From the NCBI GenBank assembly GCA_027422505.1, contig JAPQWV010000673.1:234520-298519 (forward strand): DNA of 64,000 nucleotides. Reading direction: 5' to 3'. Each line of letters begins with the position of its first letter. Position 1 is the stretch's first letter. The translations under genes were made by a program, and so were the position numbers. Source of the stretch: Craterostigma plantagineum (Eukaryota > Streptophyta > Magnoliopsida > Lamiales > Linderniaceae). The notes beneath the pieces are model-generated. The model had not been told where the DNA came from and ran no database searches. It saw only the letters and a program-made list of their open reading frames with translations. Positions 14,890-26,400 of this stretch are shown piece by piece.

Positions 14890-15390
14890 TAGGGTTGGCA
14901 CAGTTCGGTAAACCGACCGAACCGACCGAATTACCGAAATTTCGTTACGTACCGAATACCGAACAAAAAAATTCAGTTCGGTATTCGGTTTTAAAATTCT
15001 GAAATTTCGGTAATTCGGTTCGGTACAAGATTTTTGGTTCGGTATTTTCGGTATACCGAATTACCGATTTAGAATATAATATATTAAATATACAGCCCAA
15101 TAATTATAACACAGCAGCCCAACTTAATAACAAATCCCAATAATTATCACAACCCAATAATATACAAGCCCAATTAGGGTTTTAATTTTCTTCCTTCCAC
15201 AGACTACACAAATCTAAATCACCTCATCACCTCAGACAGCCCCAGAAAGCCATCATCACAGACTTCATCACCTCCATTCAGTCATCGTCGGCGGCCAAGA
15301 CTACTACCCAAACGCCGCCGTCCGTCGCCGCCCATCGTTCTCTGTCTTCGTAGGCCGACAAATCTTAGACGAAGCCTACTGAGAAGATCT

Positions 15391-15525
15391 CTCACCGACA
15401 AATAGATCCAAGAGCTGGCCTCCAAGGGCGAGCTTAAAAATGCCATCAACGTCGTCCTAACCTCCTCTGACGTCGCCGTCGACGGCTTCTGCATGAATCG
15501 GTGCGGGACCCACGGCTCCAAGGCT
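15391..15525 (+). pseudogene. EXORDIUM/PHI-1-like gene fragment inside the hAT element
   Basis: Translation of the plus strand gives [25 protein letters not shown], then [20 protein letters not shown]. This closely resembles the central part of plant EXORDIUM/PHI-1 proteins (apoplastic growth-related proteins). A stop codon interrupts it near the start. Just upstream, RQILDEAY can be read in another frame, so the copy is frameshifted as well. It is GC-richer than its surroundings, as a captured exon would be. The identification is from memory of the family. Confidence 0.7.
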
Positions 15526-15676
15526 GCAATCGCAAAGAAGAAGAAAAGAGCACCAAATTTGCTATGCAAACTCATTTTTTTTGTTAAACTCGGTATTTCG
15601 GTAAATAACGGAAAATTATCGAAAAAATTTCGGTAAACCTAACCGATTAAGTTCGGTTCGGTGTTCGGTTCTCAAT

Positions 15677-15820
15677 AATAAATCCCCCGGGCCGGACGGC
15701 TACTCGGCCAAGTTTTACAAGGAAGCGTGGGAAGTGATTGGAAGTGATGTCACACATGCTGTTCAGGAGTTCTTCCGGACTGGCTATCTGCTTGGGGAGC
15801 TGAACTCCACACTTATCAAG
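15677..15820 (+). pseudogene. LINE reverse transcriptase fragment
   Basis: The frame reads NKSPGPDGYSAKFYKEAW and continues to EFFRTGYLLGELNSTLIK. This is the N-terminal signature of plant non-LTR retrotransposon reverse transcriptases (a KSPGPDG-type motif). It is only about 48 codons long and has no flanking endonuclease or catalytic domain, so it is a dead fragment. Confidence 0.8.
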
Positions 15821-15847
15821 GTGTGGAAGCGGATATTTTTTGCCCAC

Positions 15848-15928
15848 ATGTTAATCCCGCAACTCACCGAGAATAACTACGTACGGTGGAGCGGCGAAAT
15901 GAAAGCTTTGCTGAAATTGCAAGGCGAA
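15848..15928 (+). pseudogene. Copia-type gag N-terminal fragment
   Basis: The frame reads MLIPQLTENNYVRWSGEMKA then LLKLQGE. This fits the start of plant Copia gag polyproteins (pattern P-L-x-x-x-N-Y-x-x-W-x-x-x-M-K-A-L-L). The short fragment lies between the LINE fragment and the right end of the hAT-like element. Confidence 0.55.
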
Positions 15929-15975
15929 CCGAAACCGAAATCTCAGTTCGGTACCACGCGCACCCTATTTTTGTT

Positions 15976-16369
15976 CCCTTTCCCAGCCAGCCAATGTGAT
16001 GTGACGCCAACATCCTTCAAATAGAACAAAATACGAATCAATCATAAACCCATTTCATTTATTTCTTGCAAAATGAGCGCGTGAAAGAAAGCCAATGAAG
16101 ACGCACTGTAACATGAGTTATAATTTTTGTAATGAAAAACGTGCTTGAAGGACCATGCTACGTGCCGTACCTTTATCAAGAATCACAACGCTCCAATCAA
16201 AGTCATCCTCTCCGATTAATCTCCGACAGCTGTGGCTACAAACCACACACTCTTCATCCTCTTACCAAATAATCCACGACCACCATTTCTATAGCTGCAA
16301 ACTCTCACCCTCACCATAGCTTCCATAACAACCTTAAGTCCCACCCCACCCACGAAGAAGAAAACTAAA
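15976..16369. promoter_or_regulatory. Upstream region of the NPP gene
   Basis: About 390 bases between the hAT-like element and the NPP start codon. It ends in a C/A-rich, pyrimidine-rich leader. No clear TATA box stands out. Confidence 0.4.
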
Positions 16370-17809
16370 ATGGAGCATTCTTATTCAGATTCATCTCACA
16401 TCCTAGCAGTAGCAAACTCCTCAGATGAAATTTGCAAACCTTCCCCAAAGCCGAAGCCTTCCACCACTGTACTCAAAGCTATTCTGATTTCCACTTGCGT
16501 CGCTTTGTCCGTGCTCGCCGCCGCCGCATTTGGGTCGATTATCTCTTCCCACTCCGCCGCCTCAGCATCTCCGGCGCCGCCGGTCAGACTTCGGTCGACC
16601 ACCCACGCCGCCGCGAGACCTCCCTCTAAGCTGAAGCGACCCACCGTCTTGATGGTATCCTGCGACGGCTTCAGATTTGGGTATCAGTTCAAGACAGACA
16701 CCCCAAACATTCACAGGCTAATCAAGGGCGGCACCTCCGCCGAGCTGGGCCTGATTCCGTCGTACCCCACCTTGACTTTCCCCAACCACTACGCAATCGC
16801 CACGGGGCTCTACCCAGAGAGCCACGGCATCATCAACAACTACTTCACCGATCCGACCACCGGCGAGGAGTTCAACACCAGGAACCACGACCCAAAGTGG
16901 TGGCTAGGCGAGCCCCTGTGGGAGGTCGCCGCCAAGAACGGCCTGAAAGCCGCCACCTATTTCTGGCCAGGGTCCGAGGTAAAGAAGGGTTCTTGGGACT
17001 GCCCAAAAGCTTACTGTCCCCCTTACAACCAATCGGTCCCATTCGAGGAGAGAATCGATACGATCCTCAGCTACTTCGATCTTCCCAGCGACCAAGTTCC
17101 ATCGTTCATAAATCTCTACCTTTCAGATCCCGACAGCCAGGGACACAAAGTCGGGCCCGACGATCCACAGATCACCGAAGCAGTCGCCCATATAGATCGG
17201 TTAATCGGTAGGTTGATCGACGGTCTCGAAAAACGAGGGATATTCGAGGATGTCCACACGTTTCTGCTCGGCGATCATGGGATGGTGGGCACCTGCGATA
17301 AAAAGGTGATCTTTTTGGACGACTTGGCAGATTGGGTTCGAATCCCTGAAGAATGGGTTCAATCTTACTACCCAGTTCTTGCAATAAGACCGCCGAAGGG
17401 ATACTCGGCGGAGAGAGTTGCGAAGAAGATAAACGAGGGTTTGAATTCTGGGAAAGTTGAGAACGGAGAGTATGTTAAGGTTTACTTGAAGGAAGAACTG
17501 CCTAAGAGACTACATTATTCGGCGAGCGAACGTATTCCACCGATCATAGGATTAGTGTCCGAAGGGTATTCTGTGGAGCAGAAGAGGACGGGGGCGCAAG
17601 AATGTACGGGCGCGCATGGATATGATAATGCGTATTTTTCGATGAGGACTATTTTCGTAGCGCATGGGCCTCGATTTGCTAGGGGGAGGAAGGTGCCTTC
17701 TTTCGAGAATGTTCATATATTCAACGTGGTGAATTCGATCTTGAACATCGAAGGTCCTCCTAATAATGGATCGAAGGCGTTCGTTGAAGGCATTCTTCTG
17801 CCTTATTAA
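16370..17809 (+). CDS. Ectonucleotide pyrophosphatase/phosphodiesterase (NPP) family
   Basis: An intronless gene for 479 residues. Residues 34-58 form one hydrophobic helix after a short charged tail, so a type II anchor with the catalytic domain outside the cytosol is likely. The alkaline-phosphatase-superfamily site is complete: D99 (MVSCDGF), nucleophile T136 in PTLTFPNHY, D255 and H259 in DPDSQGHK, D302 and H303 in GDHGM, and H416 in GAHGYDN. NPP enzymes hydrolyse nucleotide pyrophosphate or phosphodiester bonds, such as ATP or nucleotide sugars, with two zinc ions. Plant members act in the secretory system, plastid or apoplast. A polyadenylation-type AATAAA lies at 17853-17858. The high GC content matches the lack of introns. 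Substrate cannot be told from sequence. Confidence 0.93.
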   Translation: MEHSYSDSSHILAVANSSDEICKPSPKPKPSTTVLKAILISTCVALSVLAAAAFGSIISSHSAASASPAPPVRLRSTTHAAARPPSKLKRPTVLMVSCDGFRFGYQFKTDTPNIHRLIKGGTSAELGLIPSYPTLTFPNHYAIATGLYPESHGIINNYFTDPTTGEEFNTRNHDPKWWLGEPLWEVAAKNGLKAATYFWPGSEVKKGSWDCPKAYCPPYNQSVPFEERIDTILSYFDLPSDQVPSFINLYLSDPDSQGHKVGPDDPQITEAVAHIDRLIGRLIDGLEKRGIFEDVHTFLLGDHGMVGTCDKKVIFLDDLADWVRIPEEWVQSYYPVLAIRPPKGYSAERVAKKINEGLNSGKVENGEYVKVYLKEELPKRLHYSASERIPPIIGLVSEGYSVEQKRTGAQECTGAHGYDNAYFSMRTIFVAHGPRFARGRKVPSFENVHIFNVVNSILNIEGPPNNGSKAFVEGILLPY

Positions 17810-18661
17810 TGCATTGGAGATTACCTTGTAATAAGATTTTAAGCGCGCCTGAAATAAAACGCTGTGTTTCGGCGTACGTAGCAGCGATGATAATAAACTC
17901 AATGCGTTAAAGTTGTACGCTTTTGCATCTATTCGGCGTTCGTATTAGTTCTTTTTCATGTTAGAATCTTGGTTGCGTAATATCATTGCCTACACTAACA
18001 AGCCCAACGTTCAAGTACTAAAGCTGCAATCTCAAGTCCTTACGGTCCGATCATGAATATAAAACATGTATGAGCTGATTTGTTTGGAAGGAATTGCAAT
18101 GGCATAGTCAAATTTGTGATGGAGTATATGGAATTTGTTACTTGAGGAGAATGATATTGAGGCCATTAGATTGTCTTTGCACATTTTTGTGGTCCAAAGG
18201 GTAAAATTCATTTGTTTTGGGTTTTATGGTAATTCAACATATTTGGAGTATGAAAAAAGAAGTTACGCAAAACATCATTCGGAAAAGAGATTACCATCTC
18301 AAGGAAGAGGCAGCAAAAGGTAAGCTCGTCATCTTCTTCCCATACGGATTTTGGCTTGTGAATTTATTTCGTAATACATCATCTACTTCTTTTGCTAGCA
18401 TTGACCGTTATCAGAATTGAACGGCAATTGAATGAACTCTCCCACGCTGCCTGCTTAAAGCAAGAGGCATGCCATGTGTTCGTTGAAATGTCCATGTGAT
18501 AATTGTGTCGTTTTTTGGCCTTACCCACAACTATTTATGTTCGCCACATTATCCCCCGCCTTATTTTCGTTTTAGTGCCAGTTAATTTTGGAAAAGGTGG
18601 AATTTTTTTCAATTTTTTTTTTTTAAATCAAGGATCAGTTTGGTGAAGAATACCTCAAAAG
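17810..18661. other. Intergenic region and possible leader of the next gene
   Basis: It contains the NPP 3' untranslated region. A possible 5' untranslated exon of the next gene may end near 18320 (AAAAG before GTAAGC), with an acceptor near 18630. That is speculative; no coding frame is convincing. Confidence 0.4.
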
Positions 18662-19124
18662 ATGTCGAGCTATCTATGGAGGAAATATGCAGATTATCTG
18701 CACACAAAGTGGGAGAAGACGCTCTTGTGGGACATGATCGAGCCTTACAGACGACCCAAATCTTTCACACCTCTTGTTACTTTGTATGTCTGCGCTTTCT
18801 ACACTGGTGTTATAGGTGCAGCAATTACTGAGCAGCTCTATAAGGTGATCCACGAATTCGTCAAATGTAGTTCTTGATGATATCTAATCATGGTGCCCAT
18901 TTACTGCAGTTTCATTGACATGATGGATAAAACCCTTCTACTATGCTTCTAAATTCATGTCCCAAAAAGAGTTCCCACTTTCTGTTCAGGAGAAATTTTG
19001 GGAAGAGCACCCTGGACATGAAGTTCCATTGATGAAGCCTATGTTTTACGGGGGACCTTGGCGAGTAATGAGAGGCGATGTTCCCGCGTTCATCAACGAC
19101 AAGCCGAAGCAGCAGTCCAATTAG
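18662..19124 (+). CDS. Small mitochondrial membrane protein, probably a plant complex I subunit
   Basis: Two exons, 18662-18844 and 18990-19124, encode 105 residues. The sequence begins MSSYLWRKYADYLHTKWEKT, has one hydrophobic segment around residues 38-57 (TPLVTLYVCAFYTGVIGAAI), and ends in a hydrophilic tail with a WEEHPGHEVPLMKP stretch. I recognise this as a conserved small plant protein resembling Arabidopsis At4g20150, which has been found in mitochondrial complex I preparations (NDUC2-like). That attribution is from memory and tentative. It has no cleavable presequence, which is common for small inner-membrane subunits. An alternative is another small membrane-bound respiratory-chain protein. 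Confidence 0.65.
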
Positions 19125-19763
19125 TTGATGAAGATGCTTTTTTTATCCTTGTCTGGTACTGTCAAGATATTCAAGGCGTGTTAGAACTAGTGAGATAGCA
19201 GGAAAAAACTCAAGAACACAAGAATATTTTTGGTAAATAGTTATCATTACCACAGAACGAGTGTTCAAACACATTACAAAAGTCATTTCTGTACAGCCAC
19301 CATATAACCTAATTAATTAGCTGTTGAATATAATCCAATGCTCCTAATCGTTTGGAAGTAATCTTTAGCACTTTCAGCTGTTGAACACAAGAATATTGCA
19401 ATAAGCAGCTATGTAAAAATTTCGATCTTTTTTTCGATTCATTGCTAGTTGGCCGTGTAGATTAACCAGTACCACCACATCGAAACGAAATAATGACCGG
19501 AGTATAATGAATACATTATTTGATTACAAATACATTATTAGACAAGTTGTACTTCAAGAACCAATACATCATTTGATTACAGCATTGAGACTGTCTCTGT
19601 TAATTGGCTCTTCAACAATGGAGAACAATCGCTAAGAAGCCCATCAAGTTAAATAATACAGCCACTGAGGTTGAAGAACATGCTCGGTGCTCTTTGCATC
19701 AGCAAATTATTCTGTTTGATATTGGATGAACCCAACTCAAAGCCTTGAAATCTATAGCTCGGG
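19125..19763. other. Convergent intergenic region
   Basis: This region lies between the small mitochondrial protein gene and the ET gene. It is AT-rich 3' flanking DNA of both genes, and I see no other feature. Confidence 0.5.
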
Positions 19764-21117
19764 CTATGAAGTTCGAATCCGTCGTCCTTTATGCTCCAAA
19801 CACCTTTTATTTCTCCCCAAAGGCTTGCTTCTACATTGAGAGCCACCATCCAAGATAAATCCACACATAGGTTGATGTGTGCTTCTGCTAATTGGATCTT
19901 CGAAACCTTCTTTCTCTAGTTTTGATGATACATGGCAGCCACTGACTCTCATTCCTTTGTGCGCTGCACATCTCCTCCTTCCTTTTACGGGCGATTCCTC
20001 ACAAACAGAATTTTGACCAATCATCACCCCACATATATTACCACGATCTTCGATTTGCACTTCTCTAAGTTGCAGCCTCCTAATTCCTAAAATTCCCGAG
20101 GGCGCTGAGTTGCTGTCTGCTTTTCTTGAATCAGAACCTTCCTTACGCCACAGGCCATTAAAAGCTTGGATTTTTACGCCCGCTCTTTTCTGGTTGAAAA
20201 TCAGAAGCTTCTTGGCAAGAAGAGCAAACCGAGAAGCTTTAGCACGGCGGTCGATTTTTCTGCAGATTTCTTCGTGGCGTCGAGGTCCATTTCCGCCCTT
20301 ATTCCAGGCATAATCAAACGTATCGAGCAGTTGCTTCTCCGTCGTTTCTGCGTCCTTCTTACACTTCATCTGTAATAAAGAGAGTCCCATGGAGAAAAAA
20401 AATGATGCAGAATCTATGTCATAAACAATCCTGCCAATGAATATAAGATATGAAAAACATGTAGGTGGTACTTACAGGTGCACATCTATAAACGATGGGG
20501 AAGCCTTTTGTGAACATGCTCATGAATAAAGCAGATCCAAGATGAGCACCATCACGGCCATATTGTTGTAATCGAGTTCTAACATTATCCGCTTGACCAA
20601 GATAAAGGGGAATTACAGAAAATGGATCGAGTATTCGTGGCTCTTTCCCTGATGTAGCTATTCCAAGCTCATAAACGCCTGGGCAAGATGTTGAATAAGG
20701 AAGGTTCTGCGTCCTATACCTTTCAACTCCTTCTTTTCCCATTGAGTGATGTTCCCAATCGGTGGCTCCAATAAGAATCTGGCAAAAAAAACAAATCTAG
20801 CCCTATTAAGCAGATGCATAAGCTTAAAATCTAGCTCTAGAAAGCAGAAATTCAACACTTTTTTCAGTACCATGTTTCAATACAGATTTCATAAGAAGAA
20901 ACGTTGCGTATACAACACAAGTCTAAAGCAAATTCCGTTTTTTCACCAATTTTGGAAACATAAGGTTGCAGAAAGCGTCTATTTTGATTAAAAGGCAAAA
21001 TCGAATTGACACCTTCCATGGCGTAAAATCGTAGTCGTGCTTGGTGCGCGCGAAATCTTCTCTCTTCAGCCTGTCGATTTCGCCGGATGATGACGTGGCA
21101 GAGCTGCGCTGTTTCAT
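19764..21117 (-). CDS. ET: EFFECTOR OF TRANSCRIPTION-like protein (GIY-YIG-like plus ET zinc repeats)
   Basis: Three exons, 21013-21117, 20476-20778 and 19764-20369, encode 337 residues. The N-terminus (KREDFARTKHDYDFTPWK) and the segment from PGVYELGIA to PLYLGQADNVRTRLQQYG match the ET family, which has a GIY-YIG-like single-strand nuclease fold. The C-terminal third carries two ET repeats of the form C-x9-C-x9-R-C-x2-H-K: one from CGVMIGQNSVC to RCAAHK, the other from CGFILDGGSQC to RCLEHK. Such proteins act in the nucleus, affect gibberellin responses and cell differentiation, and bind zinc and DNA. Family members differ in repeat number, and two is at the low end. The chosen ATG gives the family start; an overlapping frame from 21127 is a shadow. 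Confidence 0.87.
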
Positions 21118-21321
21118 TGACTGGCATGGGCCGACCGTCGCGAGGGCTCCTCAGCCGGCGGCGATATAAGATTAGATAATTTTATACTAGTATATTTATA
21201 GCAATGGCAAATATATAAGTCATTTTATATTATATTACTAATTAAGTTATTTAAAAAATAAAATCTTAAATCAAATAATTAAATTGAATAAATTAAAATA
21301 CTAAGGGTAAAATTGAATAAC

Positions 21322-21785
21322 CAGCAACATGTTTAAATCCAGCAGGTCGGTGATAGGTCGACTTTTTTTCAAATTGTGGACGAGTCAACGATATCAGATA
21401 TGATGCAGGTCAGTAGTTATTATGAATTATTAGTTTAGAACCCCCAGTAGTTTTGACATTGTCAGTTTTATGGGAATTGTTCTTTTCATGTGTAAATTTG
21501 CCTCTCATGTCGTTTTCATATGTGTTGTTTTCTTGTGTTCAGATGAGGAAAAACCCGGAATGAAGATATGAATGCAACCATAAACTCGTATCTTAGTGGT
21601 GGATATTATCTTATTTGTAAGGTGTCATTTGGACCTTTCTTGACAAGGTTTTGTACATTTGTGATCCATGTAATTTGGATCGATGATTGTGCTTTTGAAT
21701 ATGTGGATTGATCTAAGGACAATTCGAGTCTCACTCCATATGCTATATTCGAATGTTTCAAAATTATGAACAGGAATGAGGAAAA
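21322..21785. repeat. Direct repeat, copy A
   Basis: This segment matches 22279-22775 in the same orientation. Shared landmarks occur in the same order: GATAGG next to a T run, TCAGTAGTTATTATGA, TTGTTTTCTTGTGTTCAGA, AGTGGTGGATATTA and GGACAATTC. The copies are diverged by many substitutions and small indels, so this is an old duplication. Confidence 0.75.
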
Positions 21786-22278
21786 CAAAGACATAAATAC
21801 AAATATATATATATATATATATATATATGTTGGAAATCCACAACGATTATAAGTTTGTTTCATAATGTAAGGCTAACTATGGGATCGTATTCAATATTTC
21901 TGCATGTGTAATAAAATGTAATGTCATATGTTTTTGTTATGGATTGTTGTTGTGTTAGCAAACATAGACGAATTCATAGTGGTTACATAGAAAAATTTTC
22001 TTTTTTGTATAATGTAGACCCGTAATATTGTTTAATTTTTTGGCAAGGCAGAAATGCTGTAAGGTTGACCACCAGTTGGCAGTGTATAACTTTGGAAAGC
22101 TCGTTATCATATCTACACCACCGAGCCATTGACGATCAAGGTCAATGGACGTCACACGGTTTTGGAGAATTTTGAGGGAGATGGTGCTGAATAGGATGTA
22201 TAACTTGGAGTAGACTGGGTGTGTCCGTCCGACGCTGTTGAACACGTGTAGGGACTCAATACATCGGAGAGTGATTGA

Positions 22279-22775
22279 GCTAGCAACAAGATCCACCCAG
22301 TGATAGGCGAACTTTTTTTCCCAAATTGTGAACGAGCCAACGATATCGGAGATGATGTAGGTCAGTAGTTATTATGAGTTATTAGTTTAGAACCCCATAG
22401 TTTTGCTTTGTCAGCTTATGGGAATTGTTTTTTTCATGTGCAAATTTGCTCTCTATCATGTCGTTCTCATATTTGTTGTTTTCTTGTGTTCAGAGGAGGA
22501 AAAACTCATAATGAAGAGAAGAGAGGATGGCTTGGTGCTTCTGGGTCTCAATAGGTTCAGTTTAAGGTTTCATTCGTATTTTAGTGGTGGATATTAGCTG
22601 GTTTGCAAGGTGTCATTTCGACCTTTCTTGGCAAGGTTTTGTACTTTCGTGATCGGGGTAACTTGGATCGATGATGGTGCTTTTTGAATATGCGGATTGA
22701 TCGAAGGACAATTCCGGTCTCACTCCACGTGCTATATTTTAATTTTTCAGAATTATGAAAAGAAATGAGAAAAAA
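22279..22775. repeat. Direct repeat, copy B
   Basis: The second copy of the repeat at 21322-21785, about 957 bases downstream start to start. About 490 bases of unrelated sequence separate the copies. The arrangement resembles degenerate LTRs of a tiny element or a local tandem duplication. No primer-binding site or polypurine tract was recognised. Confidence 0.7.
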
Positions 22776-23475
22776 TCCTCGTTTTTATGGATATACATAT
22801 CCTGGATTTGTACAAATCTTCAAACACATTTTACACACTTGTGCTTGATTATAATGTCATAATTGTTTCTCATTTTTCGTTTTCTATCATTCATTTTACA
22901 CACTTGTGCTTGATTACATCTTGGACGAAGCTTCTAGTATTGGTGCTTATTTTGAACTTCTGATTTGTTGCTTTAACATTGTTTCCGGATTATTTCTCAT
23001 AGTCTTTTTGCTTTTTTTTTTTTTTTTTAATATAATTCTTCTACATATATAATCAATTCTTATACATTGGTGTACTTTGCGATTCGCTCATACGGAATCT
23101 TATCCTATATAATTATAGAGTGGATGCTTAGAGCGTTGACACGAGGCAATATAAATAATTATTATAAATTAAAAAAATATAAATGAGATATGAAAACAAT
23201 CAAATATCACATGTTAATTCCACGTAACTTCTCTTCTCACTACCAAACATGAATTTCATAATTTTAACTAGCATTTAATTAAAGAAACAAATAATTTACT
23301 CTTAATTCTTGCCCAGAATAGGCGGAGACAGCTCCGAACTCGCCGCGCTCTCGCCACCTGTCCACCTCTTTCTCTCTACACTGCATGCAAACGATCATAT
23401 ATCATGCTCTCTTCTCCGCTTCACAATCCCTACAATTCCTTCCAATACCTCTGATGATCTCTGTAGACGACAGCC

Positions 23476-26400
23476 ATGTCCGTGTCGATCCCTTTCTCTC
23501 TCCTCATCCGCGCCGTTTTCGTTCTGCTCCTCACCCAAGCTCAATCGCTCGCAGAAGAATATGAGGACGGATTTTCGCCTCTGATCTTCCGCAGCGACTA
23601 CGCGCCCCCATCGCCTCCTCCGCCTTCCCCGCCTCCTCACCCTCCGCCGCTCACCTGCGAGGATTTGAAAGGCATTGGCTCGCTCAACACCACGTGCCAG
23701 CTCAGCTCAACCCTAAATTTCACCGAGGATGTGTACGTCGCCGGGGATGGAAATATCCACATCCTGCAAGGGGTAACCCTAATCTGCCCCGAGTCGGGCT
23801 GTTCAATCCAAATTAACATCTCCGGCGAACTCAAATTGAGCTCGTTTTCGCGCGTTGTGGCAGGTTCAGTGTTGTGTTCTCCAGTCTAGTCATGTTTTTT
23901 CTTTCTTTTAGATGTACGCAGCACTTCAATTCGCATTAGCTTGTTCGGTGTGCAGGGTCGCTTTATGTAGTGTCGGGCAGCTTTAGTATGATGGATAGCG
24001 CGATTATAAACACCACTGCTAGGGGCGGCGAACCGCCGGATTCAGCTACAGGGACGCCGGAGGAAGGAACTGGTGGTGGTGGAGGCCACGGTGGGCGAGG
24101 GGCGAGCTGTGTGGTGGACAATAAGAAACTTCCTGAAGATGTTTGGGGGGGAGATGCGTACTCTTGGGAGTCTTTGGCCGCACCATGTAGTTATGGGAGT
24201 AAGGGAGGCACAACGGTTAAGGGGGAAGGGTACGGTGGGGGTGGAGGCGGTAGGGTTTGGTTGGAAATTAAGGATGGGGCAGAGGTGCATGGGACGATTT
24301 TGGCTGACGGTGGGGATGGGGGGATTAAAGGCGGCGGAGGGTCGGGGGGGAGTGTTTATATTATGGCCAAAAAAATGTGAGGTTTAGTTGATTTGTTGTT
24401 GTGTCAGTTTAGTTGATGGTTGTCATTTTTGATTGTTTTTCACATTATGGTGAGGATAGCTGAGTTCATGTTTCTCATATTCAGCATATTAATTTACTTT
24501 TTTCTATCTTCTTACATCGATCACTACTTGGGATTTGGGTCCTCTATTCTCTTAGTTTCAGCTGAGTGCTATATTATTGCATTCTAACTCAATTCCTCGT
24601 CTGAATCAGGACAGGAAGTGGCAAAATTTCTGCTGCTGGAGGTGATGGATTTGCGGGGGGAGGTGGTGGGAGAGTTTCTATCAATGTGTTTAGCAGGCAT
24701 GATAACCCTATTTTCACTGTACACGGTGAGACCCCATTGACGTAACAGGTTTCTGTAGTTTTACAGTTTGCATGTCGTGTTGATATGCAGTATTTTATTT
24801 CAGTAGTAATGGATCCTTCACAATTAGGATAATAAAAATGGTTCGTCATGATAGTTCATTCCCAACTAAGGTGTGTCACTGCCTTTGGAAATTTGGATGT
24901 GAGGCTTGTGTTGTAGGAAATTTACTCGAATGTTTGTGGGAAGTTATGATGAATTTCTGTAGGTCATATTTTATGCTGCAATGCTTTATCGATGACATAC
25001 TATTATCTTTCTTGTTGATTTTGTCAAATTTGGTACTGTTAAAATTTAAGGATTTATACACTTTTTCATGGATGAACTTGTGACCAAAATTTCCACAGGA
25101 GGAAGTAGCTTTGGGTGTCCCACTAATGCAGGTGCTGCTGGAACATTCTTCGATGCTGTTCCTCGCAGACTTCTGGTCGACAATAACAATATGACAACGG
25201 ACACAGATACACTTCTTTTACAGTTTCCGAACCAGCCTCTCTGGACAAATGTTGACATTCAAAACTATGCTCGAGCTATTGTTCCTTTGCTATGGAGTCG
25301 TGTTCAGGTCATTCACTGAACTGTTCAGACCTTTTCTTCATTAGGTTTTCTTAAAATATCTAGGTATATGTAATATTCGTCATTGATATTTTTATCATAT
25401 TGTTATTGCTATCCAACGTGGAAAGGCTGAGTACGAGGCATAATCCGAGTACTGGGCATCTCTTTCTTCGGCATTAAATTATATTGTGTGTTGTCCCATT
25501 CATAACTCATATGTTTGGTGCCGTAGCAAACCAATCATGGTTGTGAACGCCTGACTATTGTGTAGAAGCCAAAGTAAGATGATTCCGTGTTTGCTTTTTG
25601 GAAAAATATTGAATTCTTGGATTGTCCGTACTGTGTAGGTGCGAGGACAACTTAGGTTATCATGCGGTGCAGTTATGAGCTTCGGGCTTGTACATTATGC
25701 TCTATCGGAGTTTGAATTAATGGCAGAAGAACTTCTAATGAGTGACTCAGTGATAAAGGCAAGTTTTGCTGCTTAGTTCTTATCTTTTCAAAATCCTCCA
25801 GCATAAGATATCTGTTAAAATACTAGAGAAAAAAGTGTATTGTTATAAAGTAAACCCCATATCCTACGTAGAGAGGTACAGTCATGATTTACAATGAAAA
25901 TTGTGTCAGAAAGATGCGATAGAAATATCCTAACATCATAGCATAAATAAATTTTAATCATTAGGTCTACGGTGCATTGCGAATGTCTGTCAAGATTCAC
26001 CTAATGTTGAACTCCAAAATGCTTATAGCTGGTGATGGTGATCCAATTGTTGCAACATCGTTGCTTGAAGCGAGCAACTTGATGATTCTCAAGGTAATGC
26101 GCCCTAAATGAGCGCTCTGTATATCTTGTTATTATCCGCTTCTGTTTTGCATGCAACTCATGATTTAGATACTATCGGTTGCCAGGGATCATCTGTGATA
26201 CATTCAACTGCGAACTTGGGGCTCCATGGCCAAGGTTCATTGAACTTGTCTGGTCCAGGAGATCTTATTGAAGCTCAGCGTTTGGTTTTGTCCTTGTTCT
26301 ATGCTATCAATGTAAACCTTCTAAGACTTCAACTTTTTTCTTTCGCCCCAGTGAACTCTTTCTTGCTCTTTCTGGCATTTCTGCCTAATTATTATACTTT

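Larger units (their letters stand above)
14890..15967. mobile_element. Pack-type hAT-like element with captured fragments
   Basis: The 1,078-bp element begins TAGGGTTGGCAC and ends GCGCACCCTA. It is flanked on both sides by the identical 8-base TTTTTGTT (14882-14889 and 15968-15975), the duplication length made by hAT transposases. Subterminal regions are dense in the motifs CGGTA and CCGAA in both orientations. The interior holds a fragment of an EXORDIUM-like gene, a fragment of a LINE reverse transcriptase and a fragment resembling Copia gag. No transposase frame is present. I infer a non-autonomous hAT that picked up or was invaded by other sequences before or after transposition. Confidence 0.75.
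21118..23475. other. Intergenic region with a diverged direct repeat
   Basis: About 2.4 kb without a recognisable gene. It contains the repeat pair listed separately, a TA run at about 21804-21828, and AT-rich DNA leading into the promoter of the glycine-rich protein gene. Short frames in it do not resemble any family I know. Confidence 0.6.

Noticed and set aside
15282..15575. A 97-codon minus-strand frame in the hAT-like element
   Set aside because: The opposite strand carries the recognisable EXORDIUM-like fragment; the minus frame is its antisense.
20110..20375. Plus-strand frames opposite the ET gene
   Set aside because: They are antisense to the conserved ET exon with zinc repeats.
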